Source: Desulfobacterales bacterium | Lineage (GTDB): Bacteria; Desulfobacterota; Dissulfuribacteria; Dissulfuribacterales; JAMONC01 | Length of the DNA: 10,003 nucleotides | Assembly (NCBI GenBank): GCA_027066725.1 | Contig: JAMONC010000198.1 | Coordinates: forward strand, 1-10,003 | Direction of reading: 5' to 3' | Shown here: one piece after another, positions 1 through 6,075 of the stretch | Layout of the letters: each line of letters starts with the position of its first letter | Position numbering within the stretch: the first letter of the stretch is position 1 | The notes under the pieces: model-generated | Told to the model about the DNA's origin: nothing | Databases searched by the model: none | What the model saw: only the letters and a program-made list of their open reading frames with translations | Program-made: the position numbers and the translations under genes

Positions 1-211
1 TGAAGGCCGTTCCAGCAAAAGTTTTGGCATAGTAAAGAATTTGTTTATCTAATTGGCCTTTATTTTCGATAAAAGGGATTAGGAGAGTCCTAATCTTTGC
101 ATATAATTTTTTCTTGTTAAATTTTTGCGCTTCTACGTAATTATTATGAGGACATATTAGATATATGAGAAGTCCCGAAAGAATAAACCAGATGAATAAG
201 ATCTTTTTCAT
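1..211 (-). CDS. Exported protein with ENKGQ motif, SBBP-repeat type (N-terminal fragment)
   Basis: Seventy codons can be read before the window edge cuts the gene; this stretch was found by translating the edge by eye. The start is ATG at 209-211, preceded by a purine-rich GGGAGAGG-type ribosome site about five bases upstream. Residues 1-20 are a signal peptide (MKK followed by a long hydrophobic stretch), with a plausible signal peptidase I site after V-E-A (residue 28). Cys20 is preceded by Y-L-I, which is a poor lipobox. Residues 46-70 read PFIENKGQLD followed by YYAKTFAGTAF. That ENKGQ block is characteristic of the N-terminal domain of large secreted or surface proteins that often continue into SBBP beta-propeller repeats. 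The repeats would lie outside the window, so the propeller part is an inference. The role is unknown, perhaps an extracellular or surface protein. Confidence 0.7.
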   Translation of the reverse strand, partial: MKKILFIWFILSGLLIYLICPHNNYVEAQKFNKKKLYAKIRTLLIPFIENKGQLDKQILYYAKTFAGTAF

Positions 212-277
212 CTCCCCCTCTCCCTTATATTGAATTTTAGTGGGAAAATCTCCTTATTTCAGAAATATCAACTTTTC

Positions 278-306
278 TGAGTAACATAGTAATTCCTCTT
301 TGTCAA
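278..306 (-). promoter_or_regulatory. Possible sigma-70 promoter for the ENKGQ exported-protein gene
   Basis: A perfect -35 hexamer TTGACA (301-306, minus strand) is followed after 17 bases by a poor -10, TACTCA. It lies about 70-95 bases upstream of the ATG at 211, in the gap behind the HDOD gene. An isolated TATAAT also occurs just upstream on the same strand but has no good -35. The assignment is weak. Confidence 0.3.
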
Positions 307-360
307 TCCTTGGATTATATGTAAGAAATTTATGCTTATTAGTATAAAAAAGGGGGGGTT

Positions 361-1260
361 TTAACTAATTATGGTGCTTATTATTCCATCTACAGTTTGT
401 GCTATATCATCCATAAATCCTATTTGTTCTATAAGGTCCTCTACGGATTCTTTACTAATAGATAATTTATAGCAAAGAATATCTAAATTAATTTTTGGAG
501 GATTTAAAAATCCCATACCTGTTTTATGAGACATGTAATCTGCTAGTTGTACTATCCCACTAATTTTGTTCCACTTCGGATGTCTAGGACTTAGATGATG
601 AGTAGTAATAACCTTTATATATATAGAAGGTAGTCTCCATGATCTTGCAAGCCATCCTCCAATTACTGTATGTGGTAATCCAAAGTATTTTTCTGCCTCA
701 ATAACAGGCCATTCAGAGTCTTTTGCAAGGGCAATAATTGCTGTCAACTGAGCAGGGAAACAAACATTTAGTGCGAGTCTTCCTAGATCATGTAATAATC
801 CAGCTGTAAAAAAAATTTCAGGTTCTTTTTCTCCTGCTTCTAGTGCTAATAATCTGCTCATTATTGCTGTTGCCATGGAGTGAGTCCAAAAGCTGTGTTC
901 ATCAAAGCCATCTGCACTTTTAATTTTTTTAAATACACCGAATATAGCAAGCCCTAAGCATAAATTTTTTACTTCTTGAAATCCTAGATATACAATAGCT
1001 CTATGTACTGTATCGATATGTGTTCTAGGGAAAAATGCTGGAGAATTAGCTAGTTTTAGAAGTTGAGAGGTCAAAACTGGATCATGTCTGATTGTCTGTT
1101 CGAGTCTAATAATAGAGTCTGGATCTTGTGAAAGGATTGATAATACTTCATGTACAACAGCAGGAAGAGGAGGCAGGAGCTTTAGTTTAGACACAATTTC
1201 TTTTCTCCTCATTAAAGATATCAAGCCTGTGATTATTTTTTTATCCTTTTGAAAAGCCAT
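361..1260 (-). CDS. HDOD domain protein (signalling, HD superfamily)
   Basis: This 299-residue cytoplasmic protein consists mainly of an HDOD domain (about residues 23-225). The domain opens with the typical LPPLPAVVHEVL segment, then RHDPVLTSQLLKLANSP (59-74), FWTHS with His127, LLHDLGRL with His157-Asp158, and HTVIGGWLARSW (197-208). The HD-superfamily ligand pattern H...HD...D is complete here: His127, His157-Asp158 and Asp241 in QLADYM. HDOD proteins are usually adaptors or regulators in chemotaxis, cyclic-di-GMP or stress signalling, and enzymatic activity is seldom shown. There is no signal peptide or membrane segment. ATG at 1260 is the first possible start because an in-frame TAA sits directly before it, but no Shine-Dalgarno sequence is visible. 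A GTG at codon 23 has AGGAG ten bases upstream and is an alternative that would remove only the lead-in. It is transcribed alone after the FmdB terminator and is a paralogue of the HDOD gene at 2389-3267. Confidence 0.9.
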   Translation of the reverse strand: MAFQKDKKIITGLISLMRRKEIVSKLKLLPPLPAVVHEVLSILSQDPDSIIRLEQTIRHDPVLTSQLLKLANSPAFFPRTHIDTVHRAIVYLGFQEVKNLCLGLAIFGVFKKIKSADGFDEHSFWTHSMATAIMSRLLALEAGEKEPEIFFTAGLLHDLGRLALNVCFPAQLTAIIALAKDSEWPVIEAEKYFGLPHTVIGGWLARSWRLPSIYIKVITTHHLSPRHPKWNKISGIVQLADYMSHKTGMGFLNPPKINLDILCYKLSISKESVEDLIEQIGFMDDIAQTVDGIISTIIS

Positions 1261-1304
1261 TTAATATTTTATTTAAAAATTATTATTTTTTTATTCTATA
1301 AAAG

Positions 1305-1332
1305 ATATCGTTTTTTAAAGAAGAGATGTTTA
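1305..1332 (-). promoter_or_regulatory. Weak sigma-28 (FliA)-like promoter candidate for the HDOD gene
   Basis: On the minus strand TAAA (1329-1332) is followed after 16 bases by AACGATAT (1305-1312), which matches five of eight bases of the flagellar-sigma -10 GCCGATAA. The spacing is one base longer than the classical 15. It would give a leader of about 40 bases before the ATG at 1260. Taken alone it could be chance; the interest comes from a better match in front of the cheD-HDOD unit. Confidence 0.25.
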
Positions 1333-1384
1333 ATTTTAGATATCTAATTTTGTGTTGTAAGACTTATGGGACATTAAGAAAATA

Positions 1385-1414
1385 ATAAAAAAGGGGGAAT
1401 AACTCCCCCCTTTT
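1385..1414 (-). terminator. Rho-independent terminator of the FmdB-family gene
   Basis: On the minus strand a stem of AAAAGGGGG against CCCCCTTTT (outer edges 1389 and 1414) encloses an eight-base loop and runs into T6 and more T/A-rich sequence. It lies just past the stop at 1437, so it should end the HExxH-FmdB transcript before the downstream HDOD gene. The stem is symmetrical and could also stop transcription on the plus strand. Confidence 0.85.
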
Positions 1415-1436
1415 AATAAGCAGATATACTATTTTT

Positions 1437-1694
1437 TTATTTTTTGCTATCAGTGTTGGTAGATGAAGATTTTTTCTCTGGTGAAGTCTCTTTTTTATCT
1501 GCTTGAGATTGCTTACGTCCACCGTAATCTGTAACATACCATCCAGTGCCTTTTAAATGAAAGGTAGACATAGAAATTAATTTATGTAGGCGTCCTCCAC
1601 AGTGTTCACAAGTAGTTAGTGGTGGATCATTAATTTTTTGCCAGCTTTCTATAATTCTACCACATTTTTCGCATTCATATTCATAGATCGGCAT
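1437..1694 (-). CDS. FmdB family small zinc-ribbon protein
   Basis: An 85-residue protein starting MPIYEYECEKCG, the hallmark of the FmdB/CxxC-CxxC regulatory-protein family. The four zinc ligands are Cys8, Cys11, Cys29 and Cys32. Residues 45-58 (FHLKGTGWYVTDYG) are the conserved segment after the ribbon. From residue 60 the tail is charged, Lys/Ser-rich and probably disordered, as usual in the family. The name comes from formamidase-linked FmdB and no specific role should be read from it. The start is secure: AAAGGAGG lies seven bases before the ATG, inside the 3' end of the upstream HExxH gene, which overlaps this one by 14 bases in another frame. Translation of the two is therefore probably coupled. 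A strong intrinsic terminator follows. Confidence 0.93.
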   Translation of the reverse strand: MPIYEYECEKCGRIIESWQKINDPPLTTCEHCGGRLHKLISMSTFHLKGTGWYVTDYGGRKQSQADKKETSPEKKSSSTNTDSKK

Positions 1695-2295
1695 GATTAA
1701 ACCTCCTTTGCCCTAAGTAACCAGATTCTATTTCATATTTTTGCCAATTATTTAGATTATTAACTTTCAGATAATTCTCTTTTATTAAAAAATCTTTTGG
1801 CGTAAAAAGCTTAATAATCTCTTTTATGCCATTTAATTTTAAAGAGGATAAAATATCAAATGTTATTTTGCACACCTTTTTTTCCTCTAGCTCTTTATTT
1901 TTGGTTATATGAGGTAAGTGATAAAATTTACTAAATCTAACTATATGAACTAATTCATGAGTTAATATATAAACTAAAAATGGTAATAAAAGGATCATTT
2001 GTTTTTTCATTTCATTTAAAATCAGATGATCGTTTAAGCATATTCTATAAAATTGATAACAGTCACTTCCTCTTCTCTTTTTTTCCCACGAAATAGTATA
2101 AAATAATACCTGAGCAAATACCTCTTCAGGTATCATCTCTTCTTTATTTAATTCCTCTGTAGTTTTTATATCATATGGCATTTTTTTCCATTCTTTACTG
2201 GAAAATCTAAAGTAGTTACTTACTACTTCTTCTGCAATAATAGCTGCATCTATCAAAATTTTTTTATGTTTATTAGTAAAATACAAGACTTTCAT
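1681..2295 (-). CDS. Hypothetical protein with HExxH zinc-peptidase-like motif
   Basis: I do not recognise the family. With the ATG at 2293-2295 the product has 204 residues. A hydrophobic helix ending in YILTHELVHIVRF carries the metal-binding motif HELVH (residues 113-117 from this start). It is followed about 20 residues later by an acidic cluster, KELEEKK, that could supply a third, Glu, ligand as in gluzincin-type peptidases. There is no signal peptide and no clear transmembrane pair, so a cytoplasmic location is likely. Peptidase activity is an inference from one motif. An in-frame TTG at 2313 would add six residues (MIQNVT). I prefer the ATG because the predicted transcription start near 2322 would leave the TTG only about nine bases of leader, though neither codon has a good Shine-Dalgarno sequence. 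Its last codons contain the ribosome site of the FmdB gene. Confidence 0.72.
   Translation of the reverse strand: MKVLYFTNKHKKILIDAAIIAEEVVSNYFRFSSKEWKKMPYDIKTTEELNKEEMIPEEVFAQVLFYTISWEKKRRGSDCYQFYRICLNDHLILNEMKKQMILLLPFLVYILTHELVHIVRFSKFYHLPHITKNKELEEKKVCKITFDILSSLKLNGIKEIIKLFTPKDFLIKENYLKVNNLNNWQKYEIESGYLGQRRFNHADL
1702..1709 (-). promoter_or_regulatory. Shine-Dalgarno of the FmdB gene, inside the upstream gene
   Basis: AAAGGAGG on the minus strand is a near-perfect ribosome site seven bases before the FmdB ATG. It lies entirely within the last codons of the HExxH gene, so the upstream reading frame is translated through it. This fixes the FmdB start and suggests coupled, roughly equal synthesis. 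Confidence 0.85.
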
Positions 2296-2328
2296 GGTAA
2301 CATTCTGAATCAAGTATTACTACCCCAA

Positions 2329-2357
2329 AAAATATTTATATCTACTATAGGTGTCAA
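2329..2357 (-). promoter_or_regulatory. Sigma-70 type promoter of the HExxH-FmdB operon
   Basis: On the minus strand a perfect TTGACA (2352-2357) is followed after exactly 17 bases by TATTTT (2329-2334, four of six). It lies in the 75-base gap between the HDOD gene ending at 2389 and the HExxH gene. The expected transcription start is near 2322, which bears on the choice between the TTG at 2313 and the ATG at 2295. Confidence 0.5.
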
Positions 2358-2388
2358 GATTTAAAAAAAGAAATGAGATATGATAGGA

Positions 2389-3267
2389 TTATTCTGAAAC
2401 AATAGAGAGTATGTCCTTAACTTTTTTCATTTCTTTAATAGTTTTTATTAAAAATAAGTTAAAGGTTTTATTATCGATATTAAATTTATCAAGTAGATCT
2501 TCACTTATTATATATCTATAAGAGTCAAAACCTACTCCTATTCCTAAGATGGCACATATAATATTGGCTAATGCTAAAATAGCTGAAATATCATCTTGAA
2601 CATATAAATCCGGATCATGATGGTTTCTAACTGCTCTGTATAATAAAGCAGGGAATTGCCAGTGTTTTAATAACGTTGAGCCAATAACAGCATGGTCTGT
2701 CCCCAATACTTGCCATTCTGCCTCCATAAATGTAATATTCTGTTCTAATGCAATTTTTTGTATTTTGTCTAATTCACTCCACACATATAAATTTAATATG
2801 ACCTTTCCAATATCGTGTAGTATACCAACTGTAAATAACGTAGAAGAATCTGGGAATGATAGATAACGAGCTAATAACTCTCCTGTTATCGCACATCCTA
2901 TTGAATGTGTCCAGATATCTATGGCACTTAATCCATAACCCGGTAAGGGTTTTTTGAAATAGGTCATGGTAGCACTGGCAACTAAGATTTTTCTTAATTG
3001 GTTTTGTCCTAATAAGGCAAGAGCAGTTTCTAAATTAGTTACTTGCTGAGGTAAAGCAAAATGTGCAGAATTGGTTAATTTTAGTATATTAGCAGTGATT
3101 GCAGGATCATATCTTAAAACATCTTCTAATTCTTTTATTGTAGTATTGGGATCATCTAGTAATTTTAAAGCCTTTTGAACAACTTTTGGAAATGTCGGGA
3201 CCTCTGTTAACGTATCAAATATTTGCTCTAATGTAGTATCTATTTGATGACAAGCTACTTTATTCAC
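2389..3267 (-). CDS. HDOD domain protein, second copy, coupled to cheD
   Basis: This 292-residue HDOD protein parallels the one at 361-1260. It has TEVPTFPKVVQKAL (21-34), RYDPAITANILKLTNSA (52-68), IWTHS with His121, ILHDIGKV with His151-Asp152, DHAVIGSTLLKHW (191-203) and NHHDP (215-219). The position of the final HD-superfamily Asp ligand is Asn235 (ALANII), whereas the paralogue has Asp241. This copy is therefore more likely to be a non-catalytic adaptor. The start is GTG at 3265-3267, overlapping the cheD stop as GTGA, with AGGAGG seven bases upstream; coupling to cheD translation is very likely. No hairpin terminator is visible after the stop, only a T-rich tract. The pairing with a CheD homologue suggests a chemotaxis or signalling role (inference). 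Confidence 0.92.
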   Translation of the reverse strand: MNKVACHQIDTTLEQIFDTLTEVPTFPKVVQKALKLLDDPNTTIKELEDVLRYDPAITANILKLTNSAHFALPQQVTNLETALALLGQNQLRKILVASATMTYFKKPLPGYGLSAIDIWTHSIGCAITGELLARYLSFPDSSTLFTVGILHDIGKVILNLYVWSELDKIQKIALEQNITFMEAEWQVLGTDHAVIGSTLLKHWQFPALLYRAVRNHHDPDLYVQDDISAILALANIICAILGIGVGFDSYRYIISEDLLDKFNIDNKTFNLFLIKTIKEMKKVKDILSIVSE

Positions 3268-3746
3268 AAGGCAACCTCCTGAGAAAGGGCAGATTTTACA
3301 ACTAAATCTCCAGATATATTAAAGGTGAGACTTCTGTTTACTGGCCCTCCAACCATTTCTCCAACAATTGATAGTTTATTTTTTTCAAGTATTTTTTTTA
3401 CAGCGTTATATAAGTTGCTACCTACTGATAGTATGTTAGGAGCTTTTAAAAATTGTGCGCCTCCAATTAAGTATATTTTTAGTTGTTCTTTTTTACATCC
3501 AAAGTTCATTAATTCTTTAAACATTTTTTTTAGGCCTATATCTATAGCATAAAAAGAGTCTTCTTCTGAAAGTTCAGACTCGATAAGAGATTGTTTTAGA
3601 AAGGGAGATACTAAAAGTCCTATACACTTTTTATTCATATCAATTACGGCTATTGCAATTGCACTTCCAAGACAGTTGGCACATAAACTTACATCTGGAT
3701 CGTTAGTAACTTTCCATTCTCCTTTACTAATTTCGATTTTCGTCAT
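3264..3746 (-). CDS. cheD: CheD-like chemoreceptor deamidase homologue, probably inactive
   Basis: CheD proteins deamidate receptor glutamines and bind CheC. This 160-residue protein has the CheD fold signatures: GEWKV near the start, NCLGSAIAIAVID (24-36), LIGGAQFL (93-100), NILSVGSNLYNAV (104-116), and VGGPVNRSLTFNISGDLVV (132-150). Aligned by hand from memory with Thermotoga CheD, whose catalytic residues are Thr21, Cys27 and His44, the matching positions here are Ala23, Ala29 (GSA in place of GSC) and Ser47. The whole catalytic set thus appears to be missing. Cys22 and Cys25 are nearby but not in the nucleophile position. A binding or titration role is more likely than deamidation. The ATG at 3746 has a GAGGG about 11 bases upstream. 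The gene is first in an operon with the HDOD gene, behind a sigma-28-like promoter, and divergent from the GH57 gene. Confidence 0.88.
   Translation of the reverse strand: MTKIEISKGEWKVTNDPDVSLCANCLGSAIAIAVIDMNKKCIGLLVSPFLKQSLIESELSEEDSFYAIDIGLKKMFKELMNFGCKKEQLKIYLIGGAQFLKAPNILSVGSNLYNAVKKILEKNKLSIVGEMVGGPVNRSLTFNISGDLVVKSALSQEVAL
3275..3280 (-). promoter_or_regulatory. Shine-Dalgarno that fixes the GTG start of the second HDOD gene
   Basis: AGGAGG on the minus strand lies seven bases before the GTG at 3265-3267 and inside the last codons of cheD. It supports the unusual GTG start and the GTGA stop-start overlap. Confidence 0.8.
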
Positions 3747-3789
3747 TTTAGTTTTTTCCCTCGCACATATTTCTTACAGTTTTATTTTC

Positions 3790-3817
3790 TTATCGGTTAG
3801 AATTTTTTTTAACTAAA
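3790..3817 (-). promoter_or_regulatory. Sigma-28 (FliA)-like promoter of the cheD-HDOD operon
   Basis: On the minus strand ACCGATAA (3790-3797) matches seven of eight bases of the flagellar-sigma -10 GCCGATAA. A TTTAGTTA (3810-3817; five of eight against TAAAGTTT) lies 12 bases upstream, one more than the classical 11. The start would fall near 3782 and give a leader of about 36 bases. The -35 overlaps the left arm of an inverted repeat. Confidence 0.45.
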
Positions 3818-3848
3818 AGCTATAAATAAAACTAAAAACTATAGCTTT
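3816..3848. repeat. 9-bp inverted repeat in the cheD / GH57 divergent region
   Basis: AAAGCTATA (3816-3824) and TATAGCTTT (3840-3848) are perfect reverse complements 15 bases apart. The repeat sits between the two divergent genes and touches the -35 of the proposed cheD promoter, so it may be a regulator site. Arms this short and A+T-rich may also arise by chance. Confidence 0.4.
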
Positions 3849-3863
3849 CTCTTAATTTTTATA

Positions 3864-3892
3864 TTGACTTTTTCTAAAATGATTGATAACGG
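3864..3892 (+). promoter_or_regulatory. Possible promoter of the GH57 gene
   Basis: TTGACT (3864-3869) is followed after 17 bases by TAACGG (3887-3892), a poor -10. It lies about 35 bases before the ATG at 3928, which is a sensible distance. No better pair is seen in this gap. Confidence 0.25.
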
Positions 3893-3927
3893 CTTGATTA
3901 ATAAAATGTTTATTCTAAGAGGTTAAT

Positions 3928-6024
3928 ATGGGATCCATACCATTTTTGTTTGGCCTTCATAATCATCAGCCCGTTGGTAATTTTGATTCTGTGATAGAAA
4001 AGCTTACTAAAAGTTGTTATTCACCTTTTTTAAAGATAGCTAGAAATTATCCGTTTTTTAAGTTTTCTTTGCATATTAGTGGGCCACTGCTTAACTGGTG
4101 GAAAGATCATGATACTAAAATTATAGATTTAATAGCAGAGCTATGCGATAGAAATCAGATTGAGCTTTTTGGTGGAGGCTTTTATGAACCTATTTTAGCT
4201 ATATGGGATAAAGAAGATAGGATAGAACAAATAAGTATCTTGTTAAATACTATAAAAGAATTGTTTGGACAAACACCTCAAGGATTGTGGTTAACAGAAA
4301 GGGTATGGGAACAACATATAGTAGAAGATATTGTTGATTGTGGAATAAGATATGTTGTTGTAGATGATAGACATTTTATAGTAAGTGGTTTTAAAAAAGA
4401 GGATTTATATAGTTATTATTTAACAGAATCCAATGGTAAAGTAGTTTCTATTTTCCCCATAGATGAACAATTAAGATATCTTATTCCTTTTAGAGAACCT
4501 GACAGACTAGCAGAATACTTAATGGAGATTAAAAATAAAGGGGATATAGCAATATATTTTGATGATGGAGAAAAGTTTGGTGCATGGCCTGGGACATATA
4601 AATGGGTATATGAAGATAACTGGCTTATTAATTTTTTAAAAAAAGCGGAAACATGGCAAGAGAATCTAGTAAAATTTACTCTTTTTAAAGAAATATTAAA
4701 AGATATTCCTGCGAGGGGGATTTGTTATTTACCTACAGCGTCTTATGAAGAAATGGAACAGTGGAGCCTTCCTTATGAAGCTTCTTTAAAATTTAAGAAA
4801 TTAAGAGATTATATTTTGGATAAGAAGTTATCTGATTTTACTCCTTATTTAAGAGGAGGGCATTGGAAGAATTTTTTTGTAAAATATCCTGAATCTAATT
4901 ATATGCATAAACGTGTAAAAGACCTCAGTGAAAAGACTCGTAGATTCTATGATAAACAGGCAAGAGAATTTGTATTGGCTGCTCAATGTAATGACGCCTA
5001 TTGGCATGGGATATTTGGTGGACTTTATCTTCCTCACTTAAGAAACGCTATTTGGAGTTTTTTGTTAGGAGCAGAATCAATCACAAGAGCCTCGGAATTT
5101 TCTTGTGAGATATTGGATATTGATCTTGATGGTAAAGAAGAGATTATTTTTGCTTCAAAAGAAATAGTTTGGGTATTTAATAGTTACACTGGAAAACTAA
5201 TAGAGCTATCTTTGCCCATAAAAAGACATAATTATCAAAACGTACTTACAAGAAGACCTGAATTTTATCATGAAGAGATAAAAGAAAAAATTCATAAAGA
5301 ATCTAATCCTGAGAAGCAAGACAAAGAAGGACATAGTTTTAGTATTCATGAAATAGATAAGAAGGTAGACCCTAGTCTTATTACTGACTTATCATATGAT
5401 TGGTACAAAAGGGATTGTTTTATTGAGCATTTTTTTGACAAGACTGCTACATTGTCCGATTATCAACAATGTAATTTTAAAGAGATAGGAGATTTTGCTA
5501 ACCAACCTTTTAAATATAAATTAGATTCTGATAATCTAATAATACAATTTATAAGAAAAGGAGGGATTTATCCAATTAATACTATCCCATATTCTTTGGA
5601 GCTAAAGAAAGAATTTAGATTTAAAGAGCAAGGACATATAGCAGAAGTATTGTATGAAATTAGAAACTTAGAAGATAGGGATATTGAAGGATGTTTTTTT
5701 GGTATAGAGTGGAATCTTTTCCCTGGTTATTTAGTAAATGGAAAAGGAAGACTATTTTTAGATGATATAGAACGACCTTCTCTTCATGCCTGGGAGGCAT
5801 ATGGTAGTAGACTTTTAATAAAGGACTATGGAATAGGCAACAATCTTTTTATTGAGTTAGATACCCCGGCTAATTTTTGGATGTTCCCAATAAAAACTAT
5901 ATCTCAATCAGAACAAGACTATGATAAAACAATACAAGGGATATCCTGCATGGCTTTTTGGGATTTTTGTTTAAAATCAAAAAATAAAAATACTTACTTA
6001 ATTAAACTTAAGTGTCAGTTTTAA
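3928..6024 (+). CDS. GH57 4-alpha-glucanotransferase / alpha-amylase
   Basis: This 698-residue glycoside hydrolase family 57 protein has no signal peptide, so it acts on cytoplasmic alpha-glucan (glycogen or maltodextrin), moving or cutting alpha-1,4 chains. Conserved family regions are all present. They are HNHQP (11-15), the GGGFYEP segment (82-88), GLWLTERVWE with the expected nucleophile Glu124, YFDDGEKFG (210-218) holding the acid/base Asp at 212 or 213, and NYMHKR (324-329). The catalytic (beta/alpha)7 barrel covers roughly residues 1-290. A helical domain follows to about 385, and then the beta-rich C-terminal domain (about 390-690) typical of Thermococcus-type 4-alpha-glucanotransferase, a slightly shorter enzyme of about 660 residues. 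The extra length is mostly a charged linker near 440-490. AGAGG lies five bases before the ATG. It is the only plus-strand gene and stands alone, so the exact specificity (transferase or amylase) cannot be read from context. Confidence 0.9.
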   Translation: MGSIPFLFGLHNHQPVGNFDSVIEKLTKSCYSPFLKIARNYPFFKFSLHISGPLLNWWKDHDTKIIDLIAELCDRNQIELFGGGFYEPILAIWDKEDRIEQISILLNTIKELFGQTPQGLWLTERVWEQHIVEDIVDCGIRYVVVDDRHFIVSGFKKEDLYSYYLTESNGKVVSIFPIDEQLRYLIPFREPDRLAEYLMEIKNKGDIAIYFDDGEKFGAWPGTYKWVYEDNWLINFLKKAETWQENLVKFTLFKEILKDIPARGICYLPTASYEEMEQWSLPYEASLKFKKLRDYILDKKLSDFTPYLRGGHWKNFFVKYPESNYMHKRVKDLSEKTRRFYDKQAREFVLAAQCNDAYWHGIFGGLYLPHLRNAIWSFLLGAESITRASEFSCEILDIDLDGKEEIIFASKEIVWVFNSYTGKLIELSLPIKRHNYQNVLTRRPEFYHEEIKEKIHKESNPEKQDKEGHSFSIHEIDKKVDPSLITDLSYDWYKRDCFIEHFFDKTATLSDYQQCNFKEIGDFANQPFKYKLDSDNLIIQFIRKGGIYPINTIPYSLELKKEFRFKEQGHIAEVLYEIRNLEDRDIEGCFFGIEWNLFPGYLVNGKGRLFLDDIERPSLHAWEAYGSRLLIKDYGIGNNLFIELDTPANFWMFPIKTISQSEQDYDKTIQGISCMAFWDFCLKSKNKNTYLIKLKCQF

Positions 6025-6033
6025 TAAGTATCT

Positions 6034-6057
6034 ACTTTTATTTTTAAAATTGAAAGT
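6034..6057. terminator. Weak bidirectional hairpin between convergent GH57 and DUF134 genes
   Basis: ACTTT (6034-6038) pairs with AAAGT (6053-6057) around an inner ATTTT/AAAAT pairing, followed on the plus strand by a short T run (6063-6069 region). All pairs are A-T rich, so the structure is weak. Its place between two convergent stops is the main support. Confidence 0.3.
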
Positions 6058-6075
6058 TGGTAATTTTTAAATAGG

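Noticed and set aside
149..154. Cys20 of the exported protein as a lipoprotein attachment site
   Set aside because: The preceding residues Y-L-I do not fit a lipobox, and a signal peptidase I site after V-E-A at residue 28 is more likely.
345..366. C7-T7 tract after the HDOD stop as a terminator
   Set aside because: On the minus strand the C run has no G run to pair with. Only a 6-bp A-T stem flanks it, so it is not a credible intrinsic terminator despite resembling the downstream half of the one at 1385-1414.
1336..1347. 12-bp palindrome TTAGATATCTAA upstream of the HDOD gene
   Set aside because: Several such palindromes are expected per 10 kb at this A+T content and nothing else singles this one out.
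2296..2313. TTG start adding six residues to the HExxH protein
   Set aside because: The predicted promoter would leave almost no leader before it, and the ATG six codons on gives a natural MKV start. The TTG cannot be ruled out.
3325..3552. Plus-strand open frame opposite cheD
   Set aside because: It lies wholly antisense to well-supported cheD, is rich in Phe/Ser/Ile as expected from a reverse frame, and has no ribosome site.
3816..3828. 13-mer AAAGCTATAAATA shared with the minus strand at 9790-9802
   Set aside because: A few exact A+T-rich 13-mer matches are expected by chance in 10 kb, and the two sites occupy different places relative to their genes.
4849..5037. Minus-strand open frame opposite the GH57 gene
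   Set aside because: It is a shadow of the conserved GH57 coding sequence, including the region 5 motif, and has no recognisable domain.
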